DNA of 64,000 nt, taken from positions 1,984,001 to 2,048,000 of the forward strand of contig CAWBYP010000002.1 in the NCBI GenBank assembly GCA_963793005.1, in the 5' to 3' direction. Under the pieces are notes generated by a model. The model saw only the letters and a list, made by a program, of their open reading frames with translations, was not told the origin of the DNA and did no database searches. The DNA is from RPQJ01 sp963793005. GTDB taxonomy: Bacteria; Pseudomonadota; Gammaproteobacteria; Steroidobacterales; Steroidobacteraceae. Of the stretch, positions 7,333 to 18,099 are shown in pieces. The stretch's first letter is position 1; every line of letters begins with the position of its first letter. Position numbers and translations under genes: made by a program.

Positions 7333-8799
7333 ATGAGCCCTGCCGCACTCGAGACCGCGCCAAATCCCGAACGCCTGCGCCGCATCGTCATCGAGCCGCT
7401 GTCTCGCGTCGAGGGCCACGGCAAGGTGACGCTGCTGATGGACGAGGACGACCACGTGCAGCAGGCGCGGCTGCACATCGTGGAATTCCGGGCCTTCGAG
7501 AAGTTCATCCAGGGCCGTCCGTACTGGGAAGTGCCGGTGATGGTGCAGCGGCTGTGCGGGATCTGCCCGGTAAGCCACCACCTCGCTGCGTCGAAGGCGC
7601 TCGACCAGGTAGTCGGCGCGACGCAACTCACGCCTACTGCCGAGAAGATCCGCCGGCTGATGCACTACGGCCAGATCCTGCAGTCGCACGCGCTGCATTT
7701 CTTCCACCTGTCGTCGCCCGACCTTTTGTTCGGGTTCGACTCGGACGTCGCCCGGCGCAATATCGTGGGCGTTGCTGCGGCGTACCCGGACGTGGCGCGT
7801 CAGGGCGTGCTGTTGCGCAAATACGGGCAGGAAGTCATCCGCCACACGGCGGGCAAGCGCATCCACGGTACGGGCTCGGTGCCGGGCGGGGTGAACAAGA
7901 ACCTGACGGTCGCCGAGCGCGACGAATTGAAGCGCGACATCTACCAGGTCGTCGCTTGGAGCCGTGACGCGGTGCGTCTGGTAAGGCAGCTGTTCGAGGC
8001 CAGCCTCGAGGAGTACCGCAGCTTCGGCACGTTCCGCACCCACACGCTCAGCCTGGTTCGGGCCGACGGCGCGCTTGACCTCTACCACGGCGGCCTGCGC
8101 GCGCGCGATGCCGATAATCGCCGGATCTTCGACCACGTGGACTATTGCCGTTACTGGGACCAGATCTCCGAGGAAGTGAAAGACTGGTCCTACATGAAGT
8201 TTCCGTTCCTGCGTTCGCTGGGACCAGAGGACGGCTGGTATCGCGTGGGTCCGCTCACCCGCGTTACGCGCTGCGATTTCATCCCGACGCCGCTTGCCGA
8301 CCGCGAGCGCCGCGAGTTCATGGCATTTGACGACGGGCGGGCGGCGCTGGCCACGCTCGGTTTCCACTGGGCGCGGATGATCGAGATGCTGCATGCGGCC
8401 GAGGCGATCAAGGACCTGCTGCACGACGACGACCTGCTCGGCACCGAGCTGATGTCCGGGGGCGAACGACAGGCGCGTGGCGTCGGCGTGATCGAGGCGC
8501 CGCGCGGCACGCTGATCCACCACTACCGCGTGGACGAGAACGACCAGGTGGTTCGCGCCAACCTGATCGTATCCACCACCCACAACAACCAGGCGATGAA
8601 CAACGCGATCCGCGAGGTGGCGCGCAAGTACCTCGACGGTCGCACGCTCACCGAAGGACTGCTGAACCACATCGAGGTCGCCGTGCGCGCATTCGACCCC
8701 TGCCTTTCCTGCGCCACGCACGCCATGGGCAAGATGCCGCTCTCCGTGCAGCTCGTGGACGCGGAGGGGTCGCTTGTGGACACGCTGGTCCGGGGATGA
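7333..8799 (+). CDS. hoxH: NAD-reducing hydrogenase large subunit HoxH
   Basis: This 488-residue catalytic subunit binds the NiFe(CN)2CO site. The L1 motif is RLCGICPVSHH (Cys75/Cys78) and the L2 motif is DPCLSCATH near residue 455. Beyond the L2 His lies a 25-residue tail (AMGKMPLS...) that a maturation protease should remove, and the gene for that protease follows. With HoxF, HoxU and HoxY it forms the NAD-linked bidirectional hydrogenase. Assembly needs HypABCDEF, which are not encoded in this window. Confidence 0.95.
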   Translation: MSPAALETAPNPERLRRIVIEPLSRVEGHGKVTLLMDEDDHVQQARLHIVEFRAFEKFIQGRPYWEVPVMVQRLCGICPVSHHLAASKALDQVVGATQLTPTAEKIRRLMHYGQILQSHALHFFHLSSPDLLFGFDSDVARRNIVGVAAAYPDVARQGVLLRKYGQEVIRHTAGKRIHGTGSVPGGVNKNLTVAERDELKRDIYQVVAWSRDAVRLVRQLFEASLEEYRSFGTFRTHTLSLVRADGALDLYHGGLRARDADNRRIFDHVDYCRYWDQISEEVKDWSYMKFPFLRSLGPEDGWYRVGPLTRVTRCDFIPTPLADRERREFMAFDDGRAALATLGFHWARMIEMLHAAEAIKDLLHDDDLLGTELMSGGERQARGVGVIEAPRGTLIHHYRVDENDQVVRANLIVSTTHNNQAMNNAIREVARKYLDGRTLTEGLLNHIEVAVRAFDPCLSCATHAMGKMPLSVQLVDAEGSLVDTLVRG

Positions 8800-8863
8800 G
8801 CCGGACGCCCGCCGGGGTCGATACGCGAGCGATCAAGCGGCGCCCGTCGTGGCCGGTATTCGC

Positions 8864-9346
8864 ATGAGCGAGCAGCGCGCGCCGGTCCTGGTGCTGGCAG
8901 TCGGCAATCCGAGCCGCGGCGACGACGCGCTCGGGCCCATGCTTGCGGACCTGGTCGAGGCCGCGGCGCTGCCCGGCGTCGAGGTAATCGTCGAGTTCCA
9001 GCTGCAGGTCGAGAACGCACTCGATCTCGAGGGCCGGGAGCGGGTGGTCTTCGTCGATGCCGGCGTGGGCACCGGCGTGCCTTTCGAACTGCGCGAGGCG
9101 AAGCCTGCCGCGGATTTCCTGCACACCTCACACGCCCTGTCGCCAGAAGCGGTGCTGTCCACCTACCAGAGGGTCAAGGGCGAAGCGCCGCCGCTGTCGA
9201 TGATCCTCTGCGTTCGCGGGGAGTCGTTCGAGCTGGGGGAAGGCCTGAGCGCAGCCGCGGCTGTGAACCTGCAGGCAGCAGGCCAGAAGCTGCTGGACCT
9301 GTGCCGGCCCGGGCGACGCACGCGCGCCCGCTCATGCGCTGACTAG
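8864..9346 (+). CDS. hoxW: Hydrogenase maturation protease HoxW
   Basis: This 160-residue endopeptidase should cleave the HoxH C-terminal tail after nickel insertion. The family segment LAVGNPSRGDDALGP carries the conserved Asp of the GNxxxxDD motif; another likely nickel-sensing acid lies in VFVDAGVG and the His in LHTSHALSPE. ATG 8864 is used because the open frame upstream overlaps the end of hoxH and has no similarity. It is the last gene of the hox cluster and is followed by about 290 bp of AT-richer DNA. Confidence 0.9.
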   Translation: MSEQRAPVLVLAVGNPSRGDDALGPMLADLVEAAALPGVEVIVEFQLQVENALDLEGRERVVFVDAGVGTGVPFELREAKPAADFLHTSHALSPEAVLSTYQRVKGEAPPLSMILCVRGESFELGEGLSAAAAVNLQAAGQKLLDLCRPGRRTRARSCAD

Positions 9347-9385
9347 TCGCCGGCGTCGACTCTGCGCGGTTCCAATGCGCTCGAT

Positions 9386-9547
9386 TCAGCTGCGCTCCAG
9401 CAGGCCTATCTTTTTTAGGTGATCGACAATGATCGACTCACCTTCAACGTAGATTGCAGCACGTTTGCAGAAATTGTCTGCATGGAAAGGGTTCGCCGTA
9501 CGCTGGCTGTGATCCGCCCAGTCCAGGCCGTCAGTTCTGGGTCCCAT
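9386..9547 (-). CDS. Candidate 53-residue protein, unknown
   Basis: An uninterrupted minus-strand frame from ATG 9547 to TGA 9386 encodes 53 residues with a protein-like composition, ending in AIYVEGESIIVDHLKKIGLL. I do not recognise it. It sits in a 300-bp AT-richer gap between hoxW and the next gene. No Shine-Dalgarno sequence is evident, but an AT-rich tract resembling a -10 (around 9575-9590) lies upstream on this strand. It could be a small gene, a remnant of a larger one, or chance. Confidence 0.4.
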   Translation of the reverse strand: MGPRTDGLDWADHSQRTANPFHADNFCKRAAIYVEGESIIVDHLKKIGLLERS

Positions 9548-9652
9548 TTCGAGCGTTTTTACGGCGGTGCAGCATAAATATAAACATATGATTCATGGGC
9601 TTACGGAATTGATCGTTAAATAGTTATTGCGGTGCAACATTCAGTGTGTAGC

Positions 9653-10063
9653 ATGAATCCCGTCAAATACCGGGTCGTGAGCGACCCATGGAGCCTCAAG
9701 ATGGATCGCGAGTGGTTTTCCGAACGTCTACTGCAGATCGACATCGCAGTCCTGGTCGTGGTCGTCCTCGTGGGCATCATGGCCATCACGTCCCGCCTCG
9801 CGCGGGATCCCTCCGACTCGATCGTGCGATGGTGGCAGGAGCGTGGCCGGGTGGCGGCTCCAATTACCCCGCAGCCCGGCAGTTTGCCTGCGCTGGCAGC
9901 GAACATCGGCCCCCCTGTAACCGAGGACCAGGCCAGGGATTCGCACCTTCACACGCCCGAGTGGCTGGATCGCTTGATTGGTCGCTATCCGCGGGGCGGG
10001 GAGCGACCGGCCGGTAGTGTCCAGGTCCGCGAGGAACCCATGTCCGGGCGACGCGTCGCCTGA
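9653..10063 (+). CDS. Hypothetical single-pass membrane protein
   Basis: This 136-residue protein is not recognised. It has one strong hydrophobic helix at about residues 29-47 (IDIAVLVVVVLVGIMAITS), then a polar Pro-rich tail. The N-terminus is short and the tail begins with Arg-rich sequence (SRLARDPSD), so the tail may face the cytoplasm; this is an estimate. ATG 9653 is preferred; GTG 9632 and ATG 9701 are alternatives. It lies downstream of the hox cluster and upstream of the desaturase with gaps on both sides, so it is probably transcribed alone. Confidence 0.6.
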   Translation: MNPVKYRVVSDPWSLKMDREWFSERLLQIDIAVLVVVVLVGIMAITSRLARDPSDSIVRWWQERGRVAAPITPQPGSLPALAANIGPPVTEDQARDSHLHTPEWLDRLIGRYPRGGERPAGSVQVREEPMSGRRVA

Positions 10064-10090
10064 GTCCTGCGCCCGCATCGGATCGTGCGT

Positions 10091-10118
10091 CTCTCGGTCG
10101 GGGTTATCCCGCCGAGAG
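10091..10118. other. GC-rich hairpin upstream of the desaturase
   Basis: CTCTCGG (10091-10097) pairs with CCGAGAG (10112-10118), and CGGG with CCCG inside, giving an 11-bp stem with one bulge. It lies between the membrane-protein stop and the desaturase start. It lacks a T-run, so it may be a weak terminator or a leader or operator structure. Confidence 0.4.
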
Positions 10119-10227
10119 AGGCACTATTCCTATATATTTCAGCAACTTGCGCCAGATGAGCGGAGCAACCCTTCCGGGAGTAGACTATTCCGGCTATTCG
10201 CCCCCTTTTGGTAGCGGTAACCCTCTG

Positions 10228-11385
10228 ATGCAAAACGAATCTCCGGCTCGTGAAGAGTACGCGCCGATCAACTGGGTCACGATGATCCTGTTTACGGTCA
10301 CGCCGCTGGCGGCGCTGGTGTTCGTTCCCTGGTACGGCATCACGCACGGCTACAGCTGGGCGGCCGTGATCCTGTTCGTGTTGTTGCAGTGGGCCGGTGG
10401 CCTGGCGATCACCGCGGGCTATCACCGCCTCTGGTCGCACCGCACCTACAACGCGCACTGGTCGGTGCGACTGTTCTTCATGCTGTTCGGTGCGATGTCA
10501 CTGCAGAACAGCATCCTGATCTGGTCGTCGCAGCATCGCACGCACCACCGGTTCGTTGACGACGTGGACAAAGACCCGTACAGCGCCAGGCGTGGCTTCT
10601 GGTTCTCGCACATGGGCTGGATCCTTCGCGACTACCCGAGCGGCGTAAACGACTTCTCGAACGCGCGCGACCTCGAGCGCGACCCGATGGTGATGTTCCA
10701 GCACCGCTACTACCTGCCGCTCACGCTGTTCATGAACATCGCTTTCCCGCTGCTGCTCGGCTGGGCCGTGGGCGACGTCTGGGGCGTATTCCTGCTCGCC
10801 GGGCTGCTGCGCCTGGTGCTCAACCATCACTGCACCTGGTTCATCAACTCGCTGGCCCACATGTGGGGCTCGCAGCCGTACACCGACGAGAACACTGCTC
10901 GCGACAACGGCGCGCTCGCGTTCTTCACGTTCGGCGAGGGCTATCACAACTTCCACCACATCTTTCAGAACGACTACCGCAACGGGGTTCGATGGTGGCA
11001 GTGGGATCCGACCAAGTGGCTGATCAACGCGCTATCGGCGATGGGCCTGGCGGACAACCTGAAGACCGTGCCGGACCTGTGGATCCAGCGGGCGCAGATC
11101 GCCATGCAGTTCAAGCGCATGGAAGCAGCGCTCGAGAAGCGCCGCGCACGTGGCACCGACGAGCAGATCGAACGGTTCAAGGCTCGCGTCAGCGAGGAAT
11201 ATGCCGCGTTCCGCAAGGCGCTCGACGAGTGGTCCAAGCTGCGTGACCAATGGGTCACCGACCGCAAGCAGCGCATGTTGCAGCGCTGGGAAGAGACCAG
11301 CCTGCGGTCACGCATGCGAGAGATCGAGCACAGCCTGCGCATGCAGCGCCGCCGGCTGCGGGTGATGACCAAGGCCTACGCCTGA
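10228..11385 (+). CDS. Membrane acyl-CoA (delta-9-type) fatty acid desaturase
   Basis: This 385-residue integral membrane di-iron desaturase introduces a double bond into acyl-CoA or acyl-lipid chains. All three histidine boxes are present: HRLWSHR, HRTHHR and HNFHH. Hydrophobic segments before box 1 and between boxes 2 and 3 fit the four-helix topology. After the core (ending near residue 290) there is a highly charged, probably helical tail of about 95 residues rich in Arg, Lys and Glu. ATG 10228 is used; upstream non-ATG starts lead into unrelated sequence. It probably adjusts membrane fluidity. Confidence 0.92.
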   Translation: MQNESPAREEYAPINWVTMILFTVTPLAALVFVPWYGITHGYSWAAVILFVLLQWAGGLAITAGYHRLWSHRTYNAHWSVRLFFMLFGAMSLQNSILIWSSQHRTHHRFVDDVDKDPYSARRGFWFSHMGWILRDYPSGVNDFSNARDLERDPMVMFQHRYYLPLTLFMNIAFPLLLGWAVGDVWGVFLLAGLLRLVLNHHCTWFINSLAHMWGSQPYTDENTARDNGALAFFTFGEGYHNFHHIFQNDYRNGVRWWQWDPTKWLINALSAMGLADNLKTVPDLWIQRAQIAMQFKRMEAALEKRRARGTDEQIERFKARVSEEYAAFRKALDEWSKLRDQWVTDRKQRMLQRWEETSLRSRMREIEHSLRMQRRRLRVMTKAYA

Positions 11386-11456
11386 GGCCGCCAGGAAAAA
11401 CAGAAGCAGGTGCCGGTGTTACGGTTCGGTAACTTGCCCTAGTTACCGACGTCGTC

Positions 11457-11530
11457 GGGGACATTCTCCTTTTCCCAACTCGCCGCCAGCTACGAATAAT
11501 CGTCAGCGCGGGGAAAAGGAGAATGTCCCC
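11457..11530. repeat. Palindromic repeat, family A copy 2
   Basis: The arm GGGGACATTCTCCTTTTCCC (11457-11476) is exactly complementary to 11511-11530, with a 34-nt spacer. It fills the space between the convergent desaturase and TonB-dependent receptor genes and could fold into a terminator-like hairpin. A smaller stem (GGTAAC..GTTACC) lies just before it. Confidence 0.92.
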
Positions 11531-11540
11531 TCTCCCTGAG

Positions 11541-13758
<2,218 letters not shown>

Positions 13759-13815
13759 CCAATGTTCCCGCCATCTTGTGACGGCAGGACTCTATGGGCG
13801 GATCTTCTAGATGTC

Positions 13816-13840
13816 AATGCAAATCATTCGCATTCGCATT
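13816..13840 (-). promoter_or_regulatory. Fur box upstream of the TonB-dependent receptor
   Basis: AATGCAAATCATTCGCATT (13816-13834) is a near-perfect dyad matching the Fur consensus of repeated NAT(A/T)AT hexamers, and it is followed by a further CGCATT half-site. It lies 58 bp upstream of the receptor start. Iron-dependent repression of the receptor is inferred from the match. Confidence 0.72.
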
Positions 13841-13871
13841 AGTGCTTCCCGATATGGATATCCGCCGGTTT

Positions 13872-14354
13872 TCAGTCCCTGAAATTGGTGAACTGCAGTG
13901 GCAGCTCGAAGCCGCCCTTCTTCACCAGAGCCATCGTCGACTGAAGATCGTCACGGCTCTTGCCCGTGACCCGCACCTGCTTGTCCTGGATCGCGGCCTG
14001 CACCTTCAGCTTCGAGTCCTTGATAAGCCGCTGGATCTTCTTGCCCAGTTCCGTGTCCACGCCCTGCCGCAGCGTCACCACCTGGCGTGCGGTTTGCCCG
14101 GTCGTCACCGGCTCGTCGATCTTGAGGCAGGCGACGTCGATGCTGCGCTTCGACAGCTTCAGCTTCAGGATCTCGATCATCTGCTTCAGCTGGAAGTCGG
14201 CCGGCGCCGACAGTGTCACGACGGCTTCCTTCTGCTCGAACTTGGCATTGGTGCCCTTGAAGTCGAAACGCTGGTCCACCTCGCGGCTGGCCTGGTCCAC
14301 GGCATTGGTGACTTCGTGAAGGTTGAATTCAGAGACGATGTCGAATGAAGGCAT
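13872..14354 (-). CDS. yajQ: YajQ-family nucleotide-binding protein
   Basis: This 160-residue protein is full length for the YajQ family, which includes cyclic di-GMP-responsive effectors in Xanthomonas. It begins MPSFDIVSEFNLHEVTNAVD and has the family segments RFDFKGTNA, QGVDTELGKKIQRLIKDSK and KVQAAIQDKQVRVTGKSRDD. It has two RNA-recognition-like folds and no signal peptide, so it is cytoplasmic. The molecular target here is unknown. It starts 6 nt after the stop of the upstream lipoprotein gene on the same strand. Confidence 0.95.
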   Translation of the reverse strand: MPSFDIVSEFNLHEVTNAVDQASREVDQRFDFKGTNAKFEQKEAVVTLSAPADFQLKQMIEILKLKLSKRSIDVACLKIDEPVTTGQTARQVVTLRQGVDTELGKKIQRLIKDSKLKVQAAIQDKQVRVTGKSRDDLQSTMALVKKGGFELPLQFTNFRD

Positions 14355-14360
14355 GGCAGC

Positions 14361-15092
14361 TCACAGTGTGGCGTCGGAATTGCGGACCGCGGTGAAGTTC
14401 GCGTGACCTGTGGCAGAGCTCCAGCACTCGCCAACCAGTTTACCGTGCTCGTTCAGCTTGCCCTTGTACAGCACGACCTGCTGGCCGTCGAAGAGCGAGA
14501 GCCTGAGTTCCTCGTCGTCTGCGTCGCCGACGAGCGGTTGTTCGCGGTCCGCGGTACGCACCGCACCGGTGACAACATGGAACGACTGCGTGAATTCCGC
14601 GACGCCAGGAACCTTGTTCCCAGCGTGGTCGGTGAATTCGATGGACCAGCGCCCGGAGAAGTCGCCGTTGTCGCTGCGTGGCTTCTCGACAAAGCGCCAG
14701 TCCTGGCCGCGCGTGGCGGAGAAGGGGAGTACAGACTTGCCGCCGTCGGCGTCGACCAGCGTGATTTCGCCGTCGAGTTCGTCGCCCGAGATACCGGCCT
14801 TCAGTATATTGCCCGTGCCCGGCAGTACAGCCGTGAGTACGCCCGGGACCGCCTTCACTGAGGGTGCGCGCACCCGGTCCTCGCCGTTCACGAGATACAG
14901 TGCAACGCCTGTCTTCTCGGCGGCCACATCGATTCCGAATGGAACTGTGCCGCCTGGCGACTCGATCACGGCACGATACAGGCCCGGCTGGAGGTCGCGG
15001 CTTTTCGGCCCGCAGCCCGCAGCCACTGCAAGTGCGGCGAGCAGTGCCGGCACGGCCAGGGGCCTCGATGAAATAATCCAGCGAATACTCAC
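14361..15092 (-). CDS. Hypothetical lipoprotein
   Basis: About 243 residues. A hydrophobic N-terminus ends in the lipobox AVAAGC, so the mature protein should be lipid-anchored in the envelope. The rest is beta-rich, with no family I recognise. It contains a paired FSGRWSIEFTD / LYKGKLNEHGKLVGE pattern that suggests two related halves. The GTG at 15092 gives a normal signal peptide without overlapping the upstream gene; an ATG at 15125 would overlap it by 17 nt. It is in line with yajQ and the DUF2780-like gene, probably one transcript. Confidence 0.7.
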   Translation of the reverse strand: MSIRWIISSRPLAVPALLAALAVAAGCGPKSRDLQPGLYRAVIESPGGTVPFGIDVAAEKTGVALYLVNGEDRVRAPSVKAVPGVLTAVLPGTGNILKAGISGDELDGEITLVDADGGKSVLPFSATRGQDWRFVEKPRSDNGDFSGRWSIEFTDHAGNKVPGVAEFTQSFHVVTGAVRTADREQPLVGDADDEELRLSLFDGQQVVLYKGKLNEHGKLVGECWSSATGHANFTAVRNSDATL

Positions 15093-15108
15093 CAGCACCA
15101 GACCAGGC

Positions 15109-15495
15109 CTAAAGGCCCAACGCATCCTTGATCTTGTCCACGAGGTCCTCGCCGCCGTGATGCTCGACATAGTCGATCACGATCGGCCCGAACTTCTTGG
15201 CGGTATTGATGGGGATGCCAAGCTCGGTGAACGACGCAGCCAGCCCCGCCCAGCGACCGGGGCTCTTCTTGCCCCCGAACATTGAGCCGAGCCCGCCAGC
15301 GAGTGAGCTCAGCGTGCTCGGCGGCGGCGCGTCTTTCAGCAGCTTGTCGACGCCCGGGATGTCTACCACCACTTCATCGAAGTCGGCGCGCGTCATGTTC
15401 TGCTGCGCCGTGCGCAGCAGCGCCACCAGGCCGCCGCGCGCCTGCTCCTTCGTGATGCCGAGTTCCTTCATCAGTCGCTTTATGAGTTCATTCAT
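15109..15495 (-). CDS. DUF2780-like protein
   Basis: This 128-residue protein resembles the DUF2780 (VcgC/VcgE) family: an N-terminal helix pair (MNELIKRLMKELGITKEQARGG), a Gly-rich centre (LSSLAGGLGSMFGG) and a C-terminal helical part (FTELGIPINTAKKFGPIVID). No signal peptide or membrane helix is clear. Function is unknown in the family. It is in the same orientation as its neighbours, with 29 nt to the ATPase gene upstream. Confidence 0.72.
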   Translation of the reverse strand: MNELIKRLMKELGITKEQARGGLVALLRTAQQNMTRADFDEVVVDIPGVDKLLKDAPPPSTLSSLAGGLGSMFGGKKSPGRWAGLAASFTELGIPINTAKKFGPIVIDYVEHHGGEDLVDKIKDALGL

Positions 15496-15524
15496 GGCCT
15501 GATCCCCTTGGCGCCAATTCTACG

Positions 15525-17957
15525 TCAAGGTCGCCAGACGAGCGCCAGGTCCTCCACCGTGATGTCGGACTTGCGGGGCCGGACGGGCACGGTCTCGATC
15601 CGGACGGCATTCGGGTCGAATTCACCCTCCAGGCGGGCAACTTCGGCCTCGAGTTCGGCATTCAGGTCGTCGGCCTGCTGTTGGATCGCCCGGATTTCCG
15701 CTTCGGCATGGGTGACATCGGCCCGCTGCCGGCTGGCGCGCCCGATGCCACGCGCGGCACTCGATGCCTTGCTGTAGGTACTGCCGCGTCGGCCTCCGAA
15801 CAGCGCACCGAGCAGGCTGCCGCCGATCGACACCGCCGTCGCGAGGGTCTCGCTCGAGGCCTGCGATTTTTCCCGCTCAAGCTTCTGACCGGCCCGCTGT
15901 TCGCGCGTCTCCAGCGCGGCCAGCTTCGTGGCGTACTTGGCGCGCAGCTTCTCCACCGCCTCGTCGCGCTTCTCGCGCAGCGCAAGTGCTACGTGGGCGC
16001 GGAATTCGCCCTCGGTCCCGCCCGGCGCCGCGCTCATCTTGAGCGATGGGCAGCTCATCAGGTTGAGCGACGCATTGCGATAGACATGGTCCTCGAGTTC
16101 GCCAGCCCAGCTGCGATGCATCTTCGCGGCAAGCGCCGCTGCCGGGACCTCGCCGAATGCCGCACCCTCGCGTGGCTCGTCGTCGAAGTCCGGGCCGGAT
16201 CCGCCCATCACCTCGGCCGCGGCCCAGTCCGGACCGTCATCACCGAGCGGCGCGAGGTAGTACCAGGCCTCCCAGGCGTCCATGCCGGCCTTTGTGTCCA
16301 CGAAATGCGCGCGCGCCCGGGCGCCGATGAAGGGCTCGTACCTCGTCGGAGCCTTGCCCGACGCGGCGCGCATGAATTTCTCCACCACGCCCGGTGGCAC
16401 GACCGGCCGGGCTGACGAGGTGCTGGTCGATATCGAGGCGGCCGGGCGGCTCACAACCCCAGCGCGGCCTGCACTCGAGGCGCTCCCGGCCGGTAGGTCG
16501 TCGACCGCGTCCGCACCGGATGGCCGACCGGCGTTTGCGTTCGTCGCGACCCGCTGGCCCTCCAGCTTCGATATTTCGGCCAGCGTCAGCGGACCGCGCA
16601 GGTATGAGAGCGCCCAGCGCGTGCGAAACAGCACCGGTGCGTCGTCATGGACGTTGCGCATCAGGAACGTGCGCTGCGCCAGGTTCGACATCAGCGCCTG
16701 GAGCCCGGCGCGATCCATTCCGCCCGCAGCCTCGGTGCCCAGCAGTCCCTCGATCACGCGATCCTTGTCGCGCTCGGTCTGCAGGCGGCCGATCAGCCAG
16801 GTGCCCGCGTTGCCGAGCCCCTTGTAGTCGAGGTCAACCGGGTTCTGCGTGGACAGCACCACGCCGAGTCCGAAGGCGCGCGCCTGTTTCATCAGCGTGA
16901 GCAGCGGCAGCTTCGAGGGTGGCATGGCGGAGGGCGGGAAGTAGCCGAACACCTCGTCCATGTAGAAAATCGCGCGCAGGCTGGTGGTGCCGGATTGCCT
17001 GCGCATCCAGGCGACCAGTTCGTTCGCCACCAGCGTCACCACGAACATGCGCTCGGCATCGTTCAGGTGCGCGATCGAGATAATCGAGATGCGCGGCTTG
17101 CCCTGGTCGGTGTAGAGCAGCTTCTGGATGTCCAGCGCGTCGCCCTCGAGCCAGGCATCGAAGCCCGGCGACGCAATGAGACCGTTCACGCGCAGCGCGA
17201 GCTCCATGCGCTCTTTCGCGGGATAGAAGCTCTCGATGTCGAACACGCCGACCTTCTCGAACGGAGGTTTCTGTACCGCCTGGATCAGTGCCGCCAGATC
17301 CGGGCTCCTGCCCTTGCGCCAGCTGGCATCCAGGATGGCGGACAGCAGAAGGTACTCGCGGCTCCTGATCGGGTCGGCGTCGATGCCGAGCAGCCCGAGC
17401 AGTCCTGCGACCGCGGCGCCGATGCGCTCCTTCAGCGCCGTCGAGTCGTCGAGCGTCGCGGCATCCGGCGCGGCGAACGAGCGCAGCACCGACAGCGGCC
17501 GTCCTGACTGCGATCCCGGCGTGTAGATCGCCACCTCGGCCGCGTCGCGCAGGCGCTGGATGCGCGCGCCGTCCTCGTTCCAGTCGGAAAGTCCTTTCTT
17601 CCAGGTTGCCGCAGTGGCCGCGGCGAACTCCTCGACCGACTGGCCCTTGCGCGCGGCCTCGCCGGCGTCCACCCAGGGCTGGAAGTCCGCGGGCCGCAGT
17701 TCCGGAAAGGTCAGCACCAGGTTGGCGATGTCGCCCTTGGGATCGATTGCGATCGCCGGCACGCCATCGATCGCGGCCTCTTCGAGCAGAGACAGGCAGA
17801 GGCCCGTCTTGCCGCTGCCGGTCATGCCGATGCAGACCGCGTGGGTGGTGAGGTCGCGGGAGTCGTAGAGCAGGTCCGCACCGGGCTGTCCGGACTGGGG
17901 GTCCACCTCGCGACCGAGGTAGAAGGCGCCGAGTTTCTCGTAGCTTGGCAGAGGCAT
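15525..17957 (-). CDS. HerA-like (DUF853-type) ATP-binding protein
   Basis: About 810 residues. A P-loop ATPase of the HerA/FtsK superfamily: Walker A GMTGSGKT at residues 44-51, then AIAIDPKGDIANL. Walker B is IFYMDEVFGYFP, followed by TLMKQARAFGLGVVLSTQNP. After the ATPase core comes a region of low complexity, then a long coiled coil (about residues 640-790, ALREKRDEAVEKLRAKYATK) and a final acidic segment. The biochemical role of these widespread proteins is not established. The start at 17957 (MPLPSYEKLGAFYLGRE) matches family N-termini as I recall them; ATG 18011 and GTG 18038 are alternatives. Confidence 0.85.
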   Translation of the reverse strand: MPLPSYEKLGAFYLGREVDPQSGQPGADLLYDSRDLTTHAVCIGMTGSGKTGLCLSLLEEAAIDGVPAIAIDPKGDIANLVLTFPELRPADFQPWVDAGEAARKGQSVEEFAAATAATWKKGLSDWNEDGARIQRLRDAAEVAIYTPGSQSGRPLSVLRSFAAPDAATLDDSTALKERIGAAVAGLLGLLGIDADPIRSREYLLLSAILDASWRKGRSPDLAALIQAVQKPPFEKVGVFDIESFYPAKERMELALRVNGLIASPGFDAWLEGDALDIQKLLYTDQGKPRISIISIAHLNDAERMFVVTLVANELVAWMRRQSGTTSLRAIFYMDEVFGYFPPSAMPPSKLPLLTLMKQARAFGLGVVLSTQNPVDLDYKGLGNAGTWLIGRLQTERDKDRVIEGLLGTEAAGGMDRAGLQALMSNLAQRTFLMRNVHDDAPVLFRTRWALSYLRGPLTLAEISKLEGQRVATNANAGRPSGADAVDDLPAGSASSAGRAGVVSRPAASISTSTSSARPVVPPGVVEKFMRAASGKAPTRYEPFIGARARAHFVDTKAGMDAWEAWYYLAPLGDDGPDWAAAEVMGGSGPDFDDEPREGAAFGEVPAAALAAKMHRSWAGELEDHVYRNASLNLMSCPSLKMSAAPGGTEGEFRAHVALALREKRDEAVEKLRAKYATKLAALETREQRAGQKLEREKSQASSETLATAVSIGGSLLGALFGGRRGSTYSKASSAARGIGRASRQRADVTHAEAEIRAIQQQADDLNAELEAEVARLEGEFDPNAVRIETVPVRPRKSDITVEDLALVWRP

Positions 17958-18099
17958 GGGACAGTACCGGCGTAGGTTGGTGTTCTGGGTCGTCCGCTGG
18001 GCGGTCGCCATAGTGTAAGGAAGAAAATCGCCCGGCACCCGCGGGCCGGCATGGATGGGAACCCCAGGCCAGCCGCTGCTGCCGCAGGCCAGTCAGCGA

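Noticed and set aside
6682..8721. A 679-codon open frame on the minus strand opposite hoxY and hoxH
   Set aside because: It mirrors strong GC-third-position bias of the hox genes, has low-complexity composition and no recognisable motif, while the plus strand encodes clear cofactor-binding proteins.
15525..17957. The HerA-like ATPase as part of a HerA-based antiphage system
   Set aside because: No nuclease or SIR2 partner is adjacent; neighbours are conserved housekeeping-type genes, and this DUF853-type protein is common outside defence loci.
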